This document shows positions 49,401 through 59,171 of a stretch of 64,000 bases of DNA, one piece after another (within the stretch, counting starts at the first letter, position 1; the number at the start of each line of letters is the position of its first letter). Origin of the DNA: Physcomitrium patens (Eukaryota > Streptophyta > Bryopsida > Funariales > Funariaceae); NCBI RefSeq assembly GCF_000002425.4, contig NC_037254.1, positions 3,003,797 through 3,067,796 of the forward strand. Direction: 5' to 3'. The translations under genes were made by a program, and so were the position numbers. Below the pieces are notes generated by a model. It was not told the DNA's origin. It saw only the letters and a program-made list of their open reading frames with translations, and ran no database searches.

Positions 49401-50070
49401 AGATTTTTTTTGCCATTAACAAAGCTTACATACTATAATTCCATATATTTTTCTATTTAACAAAAAAAAATTCCAATTATGGTTATCATCCATGACTTCA
49501 TACTTTTGACTTTTTAAAAGTTGATGATCCTATGAAAGAAGATTTAGAAAATCGTTTATTATAGCTATATGCAATAATGAAGGCACAATTAAAAGAAGTT
49601 CAAAAACTATAAAAGATCAATGTTGATGCCTATCGCAAGGAACAACAACAATTGAACATAAATAATAAGATATGAGTACTTTATTATAATATCAAGACTA
49701 CTTTTCTTTGTAATAAGTTGGACTATTGTAGACTTGGACCTTTTTATATTAGTGAATAAATCAATCTTGTTGCTTATTAGTTATATCTATTAGAATCTAT
49801 AAAATTCCATCATATATTCTATATATTTCTTCTTGAGCCATATAGGACAATGAATATCTTGAAAAGAAGGAAAATGTCACCTCTTCCTATAGAAGTGGAT
49901 AATAATCAAAAGTTCAAGGTAAAAGAAATCTTAGATTCAAGGTGGCACCAAAATAATTTAGAATATCTTATTCATTGGCATAAATATGATATTAGTAAAC
50001 ACACAAGAAAGCCAACAAAAAATCTTGAAAATAGAAGAAAGAATGTTGGAACTTTTCATTGACAATATCT
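46497..50070 (+). pseudogene. gag end and pol of element H
   Basis: Gag resumes at 46497 and reaches CFEPLIKQEIP. It then jumps directly at about 46790 into LLKKTKLIHVKLID of the protease, so about 340 bases (knuckle, gag stop, DSGA site) are deleted relative to A. RT runs about 47340-48060 with [12 protein letters not shown] and RNase H about 48130-48430. Integrase (about 48600-49540) has MDFIINLLILNLYD and DGLSKDIISN. The chromodomain (about 49890-50050) has LDSRWHQNNLEYLIHWHKYD. Many stops. Confidence 0.78.
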
Positions 50071-50188
50071 ATTAAAATCAAGATGAAGAATAGCAAATCT
50101 TTACTATAAAAGAAAAAAGATCTAGGAAAGATAGTATTCTACTTTCTATTCTTATTTACAACTTTTATATATTTTTGATACTAAAGAG

Positions 50189-50515
50189 ATGGAAAATCAA
50201 CAACCAATAGATTCAACTTAAGAACTATCAATTTTTGACTTACTAGACAAGACATTATAATTATTACAACCTTCAAGATGACATAATTAAGATGAAGATC
50301 CTCAAGAACGACATGTCTTTTTTCAAATAGATGGCAAGATATAATATGTTTGGTATCACAACCTTGGAAGAAAGTTCCAATGTTTAGTGATTTAATTAGA
50401 GGTAAGAATAACTCTTGACATTATTTCAAATGTTTTATTTCAAAAGAGTTATAAACCACTCAATAATATTCAAATAATTGGGTGGTCTTTTCTTCTTAAT
50501 ATGGGGCTCTATTGA
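50189..50515 (+). pseudogene. ORF3 remnant of element H
   Basis: A 327-nt counterpart of A 58143-58469: starts MENQQPIDST, keeps LLQPSR, DEDPQERHVFFQIDGK and WYHNLGRKFQCLVI, and ends at the same TGA. About six in-frame stops, mostly CAA-to-TAA or CGA-to-TGA type. Confidence 0.5.
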
Positions 50516-50652
50516 TAGTTGAGAAGACCTATCAACCATCTTCAAAGAGAATAAAGATCAAAATATGTGATAAATATAATTTGTGGCATCTTGATTTTTT
50601 TCAACATATGATGACCACTCTTTGTGAAACTTGTCTTTAGAAAGGAGGATAA

Positions 50653-51182
50653 TGTCATAGATATACATATTTATTCTATTATTTACCTATATGATTAAAT
50701 AGAAGTAAATAAAAATAAATTTATTTCATAATATTTTTTAAAGATGCTTCTTAGAAACTTCATAGATGCTCTTTTGACTTTACATGTATTTTTAGTTGAT
50801 TAGTAGGTTAGAAACTTGGTTAAAAAATTAACCACGTATTAGTAACTTATAAAATAAGCTAACTATGTGGTGTACATATAGAAAACTTACCTTACAAGTT
50901 AAGATACATGTTTTACAAAGTTAATATATTTTAGAGGTCTTACAAGACATCTCCATAAAATTCTTAGTTAAAAATATATATAGAGGCAAGAATGAAGCCT
51001 TCATCATTCTTTTTAAAGCCTTTCTAGTCTTTAATCTTGTTTTAAGACTTTCTAAGTCTTCTTGTCTTTGGCAATAGACATTCTAATTTAATATTATATC
51101 ATCTTTGAGTGATTTTCTTGTTTTTTTGATTCACATAAGAGTATATTAATATTTTAGTTCTTTGAGGTTTATATCCTTGATA
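50653..51182 (+). repeat. 3' LTR of element H
   Basis: 530 bp, TGTCATAGATATAC...CCTTGATA; the reference for recognising the insert in the 5' LTR. Confidence 0.85.
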
Positions 51183-52773
51183 CAAGCCGTATCTTAATTT
51201 GTTCCTTCATTTGATAAGAAATGTCCAATCTTGAGCAATTTTGAAGCTTTTTTAGAAGCATTTGTAGAGACATTTGGAGAACATGATAAGGCTTAATATG
51301 TCATAACAAAGTTTCACTCATTTTATCAAGTATCACGCTCTTAATTGGTTTATGCTTTTGATTTTAGGCAATTGGCTTGTAACATCAATTGGAATAAATA
51401 AGCTCTTAGAAGCCAATTCTATTGGAGACTAAGAAATGATATAAAAGACCTATTATTATCATTATCTAATCCTTAAATATTCAATAAATCTATTAGCTAA
51501 GCTATGAAGTATCATGATTGATTATTTCAATGTTGTCAACATCTAATAAGGCATTTCAATCTAATAAGGTATTTGTTTGATCAATACTCATGGACTTTGA
51601 AAAAGCAATATACTAGATATTTTTCCTCTACTACTTCAACAAATATATTATTTCTATACTTTGAAGCCAAAGATATACAAATTGATGCAATATGGTTTAA
51701 TCATCTTACCACAAAGGAGAAGAAATGTCAATTTCTACAAGACTTATACTTATATTGTAGTAAAGAAGGTCATAAATCTAAGAATTGTCTAAAGAAACAA
51801 CATATAATTAAAATCAAGACTAACAGTGTAATCATTTAGAAAAATTAAGAAATCCAGCCATAATAGGAACTAAGTAGCTAAATATTTTCATACTTCAAAT
51901 TTATCAAGGTCCATCTTTCTCTAACTAACTTGCTTGTTGTTTAACTATATCTTTATTTTTTGGCCCACAAAAACTTCAAAGAAATGCCTTATTAGATTCA
52001 AGAGCATCAACTTGATTTTTAGATGCAAAATTTTTTAAACTTCATAAAATTCTTTTAATATAGAATTCAAAATTTGTACATATAAAAATAATAGATGATC
52101 AATCTTTATCTTTAACTAATGTTACTCATGAAACCATATTACTAGAAATATCATTTTATGACCATAGTAGCAAAATAGTATTCAATATTATTAAAACCTT
52201 GTTCAATCCTATCATTCTAAAACTTTTATGATTAAAAAGATATAATCTATCTATAGATTGGAGGTTTTATAAGATTAGATTTTTTAAGAGATTTCTTTAG
52301 GCAAAACCTATGAAGAAGTCATTAATAACCATGTCCTTATTTCTTAGAGCAAGGACTTTTATGAAAATAGCTAAGAAAAAAATACCATTTATTATTTTAG
52401 CAACTCCAGCTTATGAAGAAACAAGCTTGTTAGTAGCTATTCTAAAGCAGTATAAGGAGTTTTAAGATGTCTTTGAAAAGAAGAATGCTAACATATTGCC
52501 AAAAAATTGACTATATGATTATGCCATTTATCTTTAAGAGAAGGCTCAACCATTATTTGGACCAATCTACAACCTATCACAAAACAAGCTTTTGATATTG
52601 AAGGATTATATCAACAAAAATCTTGCAAAGAACTTTATTCAATATTTCAAATTTTCAGATAATACACCAAGGTTTTTATTTTTAAAAAAAATAGATCTTT
52701 GTAAATGTCTATTGATTATTGTGGCTCTAATAAAATAACCGTGAAAAACCATTATCTATTGTTGTTGACATTA
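51183..52773 (+). pseudogene. Element D, gag end to RT start
   Basis: Continues D after H: TCTTAATTTGTTCC-type capsid region, then a knuckle at about 51750-51795 reading YLYCSKEGHKSKNC (first Cys lost), protease (about 51960-52300) and the start of RT to 52768. The PLL-LTL block is cut by element A at 52774 and resumes at 59172 with [14 protein letters not shown]. Confidence 0.78.
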
Positions 52774-53334
52774 TGTCACGGCCATAATCATATAAGATAA
52801 TAATTACATATAGAAATAGGTAGAAATAAGTAAAAGTAGATAAAAGTAAGTTAATTCTATAATATTTAATATGGAAGCTTCCTAAAAACTTCCTAGATGC
52901 TGCTTTGACTTCATAGGTGTCTTTAATTGACTTTTTAGATTAGAAACGTGGTCAACAAGTTGGCCATGTGCCACACATGTTGTTAGCTTGAAGATCAAGC
53001 TAACTATGTGGCCAACACGTAGAAAAACTTGCCTTATAAGTCAAGGCATGTGCCCTACAAAGTCAACACATATTGAAGGTCCTATAGAATGTCGCCACGT
53101 AGTCCCTAGTTAGATAGTATATATAGAGACAAGAGTGAAGGCTTCTTCACTCTTGTCAACTCCTATCTTGCTTCCAGTCTAGTTTCAAGGGTCTCTAGTT
53201 TTCTTATCTTTTGGCAATAGCCATTCCAGTTTTTCTTTCAATATACATACTTGTTTATTTATATTTTGTTACTTTTTTTTGAGTGAAGGCTCACTTGTCT
53301 GAATTATTTTTTCATCGAGTTCTTGTCCTTGACA
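52774..53334 (+). repeat. 5' LTR of element A
   Basis: U3 carries several ACGT-core motifs (AACGTGG, ACACGTAG, CCACGTAG) at about 52945-53102, then TATATATA at 53118-53125 and the predicted start at 53149. Confidence 0.93.
53128..53157 (+). repeat. 13-bp perfect inverted repeat at U3/R border
   Basis: GACAAGAGTGAAG (53128-53140), four-base loop, CTTCACTCTTGTC (53145-53157). The predicted transcript start at 53149 falls in the right arm. Confidence 0.85.
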
Positions 53335-53336
53335 GA

Positions 53337-53347
53337 TTGACAAGAGT
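53337..53347 (+). other. Self-complementary primer site of element A
   Basis: TTGACAAGAGT, two bases after the LTR. It is complementary at 11 of 11 positions to ACTCTTGTCAA at 53149-53159, the predicted 5' end of the element RNA. Confidence 0.75.
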
Positions 53348-53547
53348 ACACCTACAATATCACAGCTTTGTCTAATCTTGATTAAGAGTGGATTACCCCT
53401 TTTTTTTTATAAGATGTAAGCGTATTAGAAGTTGCGGATTATCCTCTTGTAAACTGATATTGTCCTTAGCATTTTTTTTTGTCCGCAAGTCCTCTCTTCT
53501 ATTTGTCTTGAGCGATATTAGACATCTTCTCTCTTCTAAGTGTTATC

Positions 53548-54555
53548 ATGGCAGAACTTCTTGAAATAAAGAGTGCAATGGCACAAATGCAAGAGCAATT
53601 GAGGGAGTTAATGCTTACAATGCATCAACTCAATTTACCACCACAAGGAGCAACAAGATTGGCAGGAAGTGAAGATATAGAAATGGTTGGAGCTGCTTCA
53701 ACATCTGCACCAAATCATGTCCTTTCTCCTATGGTGGAACGCCCTTCGAATGTTAGAGGACCAAGAATTGTCCTATCCGAGAAGTTTGATGGCACCAGAT
53801 CCAAGTTTCGAGGATTTATCAATCAAGTGCAACTTATGATTGAACTTCAACCTCAAAGCTATCCAACTCCAGGATCACAAGTTAGATTCATTGGTACGCT
53901 TCTTTCAAGTTCGGCACTATCGTGGTTTTCATCTTTTCTTGAATGACGAGATCCAATATTGGATAATCTAGAGGCTTTTTTGGTGGAGTTTCGATCCATG
54001 TATGGAGAACATGATGCAATTCGTCTTGCAACCAATAAGATCCGTATTTTACGATAAGGCAATCGATTAGTAACGTTATATGCTTCACAATTTCGACAAC
54101 TTGCAACTAATATCAAGTGAGATGATGCTGCACTTATTAGCCAATTTTTCTACGGATTACAATATGAGGTAAAAAAATTAATGCTCAACTTACCTGATCC
54201 TCAAACATTGAGTCAAGCAATTGACTTTGCTGTGAAGTGTGACAATCGCCTTTTTGAATTTCGATCTGAGAACCGTACAAGTGGACCTCAACGTTACTAT
54301 AATTCAATAGCAACACCAACACTTCTTCAACACATACATTCAGAAGTAGAGGATATGCAAATTGATGCAGTATGTTTCAAACCTCTTACTGAGCAAGAAA
54401 AGACTCGTCGTCGTCAAGAAGGATTATGTTTATATTGTGGAGAACCAAAGCACACTGCTCAATATTGTCCAAAGAAACAACGCAATCACAAAATGAGGAG
54501 TATGGCTGTGAAAGAAGATAATATGTCGAAAAACGAGTTTGTCCAACTACAATAG
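53548..54555 (+). pseudogene. gag of element A
   Basis: 336 codons from ATG to the shared CAACTACAATAG stop. N-terminal coiled-coil-like MAQMQEQLRELMLTMHQL, capsid KFDGTRSKFRGFINQVQL, and zinc knuckle CLYCGEPKHTAQYC (CX2CX4HX4C, about 54427-54468). Three premature stops (TGA 53944, TAA 54055, TGA 54118), each explainable by one C-to-T change on one strand or the other. Gag would form the particle and package RNA. Confidence 0.85.
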
Positions 54556-57500
54556 GGACCGTGCGGCTGGAACCTTGCACAACTTCTAGTAAAGGTCCTA
54601 TTCTCTCCTCAGAGTCCTCTCCTTGTTTTACATTAAATGTTATTTTAGGACCTAAACATTACAAAGTCTCTGCCTTGTTAGATTCAGGAGCCTCAGCGTA
54701 TTTTTTAGATGAAGAATTTACTAAAAGACATAGCATATCTTTAGTAAAGAAAACTAAACCTGTTCATGTAGAAGTCATAGATGGTCGTCCATTGTCTTCT
54801 GGAGATATTACTCACGAAACCCTTCCTATAGAAGTAATAATCAATGGTCATAATAGTTTTGTAGTATTTAATATCATTAGATCTCCCTCTAATCCAGTCA
54901 TTTTAGGTTTATCGTGGTTAGAAAAATACAACCCTCAAATAGACTGGATTTCCTGAACTCTTACTTTCTCTAAAAGTATAACTAACAATGTAGTTAAGCA
55001 AGTAGAGAGTCATAAGTCCAGTTCAATTAAACCCGTATTTATAGGTGCAAAAGCTTTCTTGCATGCTGCTATAAAAGAATCACCATACATTATTTATGCT
55101 ACATCCGTTTCTACTGGTCAAAAGACTTCAAGTGGCATTCTAAGCCAATATCAAGAATTTCAAGATGTATTTGAAAAAAGAATGCGGATATACTCCCGAA
55201 ACATCATTCCTATGATTGCTCAATTGACCTTCAAGAAGGAGCACAACCGCCATTCGGACCAATCTATAGTTTATCACAAAATGAGTTGGCTGAACTCAAG
55301 GAGTATATTGAAGAAAATCTAGCCAAGAATTTCATACGCCATTCTAAATCTCCGGCAGGGGCTCCAATTCTATTTGTGAAGAAAAAAGATGGATCATTAC
55401 GAATGTGTGTTGATTATCGAGGACTCAACAAGATTACCATCAAAAACAGGTATCCACTACCTTTAATATCCGGACTTCTTGATCAGTTGAATCAAGCTAA
55501 GATCTATACAAAAATAGATCTTCGGAGAGCATACAATCTAGTACGCGTCAAAGAAGGAAATGAATGGAAGACTGCGTTTCGAACTAGGTATGGACATTTT
55601 GAATACAATGTCATGCCTTTTGAACTTACAAACGCACCAGCAGCTTTTCAACATTTAATGAATGATATTTTTCGAGAGTTTTTGGACGATTTTGTGGTAT
55701 GTTATCTAGACGACATCTTGATCTATTCTAAGAATCCAAAAGAACATGAACTTCATGTTCGTCATATGTTACAAAAATTAAGAGATGCAAGATTCTATGC
55801 CAAGATAAAAAAGTGTGTATTCCATACTACTCAAGTCGATTTCTTAGGTTACATCATTTCAAATGATGGACTTATGATGGATCCTAAGAAAGTTCAAACT
55901 ATTATTGACTGGAAGATCCCAAAAACGGTAAGAAATGTCCAATGTTTTTTGGAATTTGCCAACTACTATCGGATCTTCATCAAAGACTTCTCTCGAGTTG
56001 CAGCTCCACTTACACGTTTGACTTGTAAAGACAAACTCCAATGGAATCAAGAAGTGGAAGTTGCTTTTGAATCTTTGAAGACAGTGTTTGTTTCTGCACC
56101 AATCTTGTATCGTGTTGATTTTTTCAAAGCATTCTTTATGGAACTAGATGCATCGGACTTTGCTCTGGGTGCGGTTTTATCACAAATGGGAACAGATGAC
56201 AAACTTCATCCAGTAGCCTTTCATTCAAGAAAATTCTCAGCAGCAGAAATCAATTATGAGATCCACGACAAAGAACTTCTTGCAATTGTGGATTCTTTTC
56301 AAGAATGGCATCATTATCTAGAAGGCGCTTCTAGTCCAGTTACCGTGTATACGGATCACAAGAACCTCGAATATTTTATGTCAGTACGCGTATTAAATCG
56401 TCGCCAAGCTCGTTGGAGCATGTCTTTATCAAGATTCGAGTTCATCATCACTTATCGGCCAGGAAAACAACAAGGTTTATCTGATGCCTTGTCTAGACGT
56501 TCTTATCTTGCATCAAAAGAAGGAGATGCAAGTTTTGAGCAACAAAGAACGGTTCTCTTGAAGCCGGAACAATTTTATCTTCGAGCAATAAAATCAACAT
56601 TGACTGTTGATTTAACTTTCTTTAAGCAAGTCCAGTTAAGTATGTCTTCAGACCCTCTTGTTCATGATATCAAGAACAATTCTTCTAAATCTCATGATCC
56701 ATCTAAATTTGAATTCAACAACAAAGTACTCTATTTTGAAGGATGCCTATATGTTCCAGAAGGAGAAGCACGTTTACGTGTTCTTCAAGCTCGTCATGAC
56801 TTTCCAGCAGCAGGACATTTCGGATATAATAAGACTTTGGAGCTGATATCTAGGGATTTTTGGTGGCTTCAAATGTGGAAGGAAGTTTAAGATTTTGTAC
56901 AATCATGTGATGTTTGCTCAAGATCGAAAACTCCTCGTCATCGACCTTTTGGACTTCTTCAACCATTACCCATTCCAGAACAACCACGGTCTTCTGTTTC
57001 TATGGACTTCATCACGGATCTTTCAATCTCAGGTTCTTATGACTCTATATTCATGATAGTAGATCGTTTTACCAAGATGGCACATTTTGTACCATGTACA
57101 AAATCTATCACAGGTAAAGAAACAGCTAAGCTCTTTCTTGACAATATCTATCGCTATCATGGATTACCCAAGGATATTATATGAGATAGGAGAACTCAAT
57201 TTGTATCAAGATTTTGGCGAATTCTTTTCAAGATTCTTAAAGTGGATATAAAACTATCTTCTGCATTCCATCCTCAAACTGATGGACAAACGGAGCGTGT
57301 TAATCAAATTTTGGAGCAATATTTAAGATGTACCATTAATTACCAACAAGATGATTGGACAACTCTTTTGCCATTGGCAGAGTTTGCTTACAATAATACG
57401 GTACACTCTTCTACAAAAAAAACACCTTTCTTTGCTAATTATGGTTATCATCCACGACTTGATACTTTTGACTTTTCAAAAGTTGATAATCCTGCTGCGA

Positions 57501-58050
57501 AAGATTTGGCAATTCATTTATCAGAGCTATATGCAACGATGAAGGCGCAGTTAAAAGAGGCTCAAGAACAACAAAAGGCCAATGCGGATGTCTATCGAAA
57601 GAAACAACCATCATTCGTCTTGGGTGATAAGATATGGCTACTTCGTCGCAATATCAAGACCACTTGTCCTTGTGACAAGTTGGACTATCGAAGGCTGGGA
57701 CCATTTTCTATTTCTGCACAAATCAATCCATTTTTATATCGTTTACATCTACCGGAGTTAATGAAAATCCATCCAGTATTCCACGTGTCTCTTCTTGAAC
57801 CATACAAGATAGTGGACATACCAAGAAGACAACAAGCTCCACCTCCTCCTATAAAAGTGGACAATAATGAAGAGTTTGAAGTATAAGAAGTCTTAGATTC
57901 AAGGCGACGTCAAAATAAATTGGAATATCTTATCCATTGGCACAGATATGGTATTAGTGAACGCACATGGGAGCCAATAAAGAATCTTGCAAATACAAGA
58001 AAGGCGGTGGAGGCTTTTCATCGACGACATCCATCAAAAGTAAGATGAAA
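54540..58050 (+). pseudogene. pol of element A (PR-RT-RH-IN-chromodomain)
   Basis: In the -1 frame from gag. The protease has LLDSGASAYFLDEE (about 54676-54720). A one-base loss near 55170 shifts frame. RT and RNase H lie in one 534-codon frame (55286-56890): [46 protein letters not shown]. Integrase covers about 56770-57750: the H-H-C-C finger ends CDVCSRSK, the core is MDFITDL then D of DRRTQF, and the E lies in QTDGQTERVNQ. The chromodomain at 57880-58045 contains LDSRRRQNKLEYLIHWHRY and ERTWEP. Stops interrupt at 56888, 57182 and 57884. It copies RNA to DNA, integrates it and steers integration by chromatin marks. Confidence 0.92.
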
Positions 58051-58142
58051 ACCTTCTTTATAAAAGAAACAACATCTAGGCAAGATAACATTCTACTTTC
58101 AATTCTTGTTCGTAGCTTCATTGTAGTAGTGGCGCTCAGGAG

Positions 58143-58469
58143 ATGGAGAACCAACAACCAGCGGATTCAACTCAAGAGCCTTCATTTGCTGACCTGCCGG
58201 ACGAGACATTACGATTGTCACAACCTTCAAGACGACGCAATCGAGATGAAGATCTTCAAGAACGACATGTTCTTCCTTGAACAGATGGTGAGATACAACG
58301 CGTTTGGTATCACGCTTTGGGAAGGGACTTCCGATGTTTGGTGATTTTACTAGAGGAAGGAACAGCTCCTGATGGTATTCCAAATATTCTATTCGAAGGA
58401 AGTTACAAAGGCCTCAACAATGATCAAATAACTGGGTGGTCTTCCCGCCCTGGTATGGGACACTACTGA
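58143..58469 (+). pseudogene. ORF3 of element A, unknown function
   Basis: 108 codons between chromodomain and purine tract, starting MENQQPADSTQEPSFADL. A charged middle (SRRRNRDEDLQERH) is followed by IQRVWYHALGRDF, LLEEGTAPDGI and ILFEGSYKGLNNDQITGW. One in-frame TGA at 58278. There is no signal peptide or membrane segment, so it is not an envelope protein. Equal-length counterparts exist in B and H. By eye the A/B differences show no third-position excess, so coding is not proven. The opposite strand (58383-58099) is also open. Confidence 0.5.
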
Positions 58470-58605
58470 TGGTTGAGAGGCCCTATCAATCATCTTCGAA
58501 GAGAACAGAGATCAGAGTATGTGGCGAATACAATTCATCGCATCATAGATTTTCTCAACATATGATGACCGCTCTTCATGGAACTCGTCCCTAGAAGGGG
58601 GGTAA

Positions 58606-59166
58606 TGTCACGGCCATAATCATGTAAGCTAATAATTACATATAGAAATAGGTAGAAGTAAGTAAAAGTAGATAAAAGTAAGTTAATTCTATAATATTTA
58701 ATATGGAAGCTTCCTAAAAACTTCCTAGACGCTCCTTTGACTTCATAGGTGTCTTTAATTGATTTTTTGGATTAGAAACGTGGTCAACAAGTTGGCCATG
58801 TGCCACATATGTCGTTAGCTTGAAGATCAAGCTAACTATGTGGCCTACACGTAGAAAAACTTGCCTTGTAAGTCAAGGCTTGTGCCCTACAAAGTCAACA
58901 CATATTGAAGGTCCTATAGAATGTTGCCACGTAGCCTCTAGTTAGATAGTATATATAGAGACAAGAGTGAAGGCTTCTTCACTCTTGTCAACTCCTTTCT
59001 TGCTTCCAGTCTAGTTTCAAGGGTCTCTAGTTTTCTTGTCTTTTGGCAATAGCCATTCCAGTTTTTCTTTCAATATACATACTTGTTTATTTATATTTTG
59101 TTACCTTTCTTTGAGTGAAGGCTCACTTGTCTGAATTGTTTTTTCATCGAGTTCTTGTCCTTGACA
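58606..59166 (+). repeat. 3' LTR of element A
   Basis: 561 bp, same length as the 5' copy; TATA at about 58950 and the same palindrome and start motif. Confidence 0.93.
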
Positions 59167-59171
59167 CATTA

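Larger units (their letters stand above)
37425..51182 (+). mobile_element. Chromovirus H, inserted in D gag and itself split
   Basis: Flanked by the 5-base duplication CAAAC (37420-37424) and CAAGC (51183-51187). The 5' LTR spans 37425-39778 but includes a 1.86 kb insert; the 3' LTR is 50653-51182, preceded by the purine tract AAAGGAGGAT. H belongs to the A/B family. Its gag is interrupted by element F (40612-46496). It is strongly decayed, and a deletion removes the zinc knuckle and protease active site. Confidence 0.85.
52774..59166 (+). mobile_element. Chromovirus A, youngest and best-preserved copy
   Basis: Both LTRs are 561 bp (52774-53334, 58606-59166), start TGTCACGG and end CTTGACA, with perfect 5-base duplications CATTA (52769-52773 and 59167-59171). 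Purine tract AGAAGGGGGG at 58593-58602. Contains primer site, gag, pol and ORF3. The LTRs are very similar but not identical. Three stops break gag, one frameshift lies in protease/RT at about 55170, and pol carries a few stops. It is inserted in the RT of element D. Confidence 0.95.

Noticed and set aside
53335..53352. tRNA-type primer-binding site in element A
   Set aside because: No TGG start and no match to the usual iMet, Lys or Arg tRNA ends; the self-complementary 11-mer fits better.
58099..58383. Opposite-strand 94-codon frame over ORF3 of A, also open in B
   Set aside because: Antisense to the element transcript and probably a composition effect; kept only as a caveat to the ORF3 finding.
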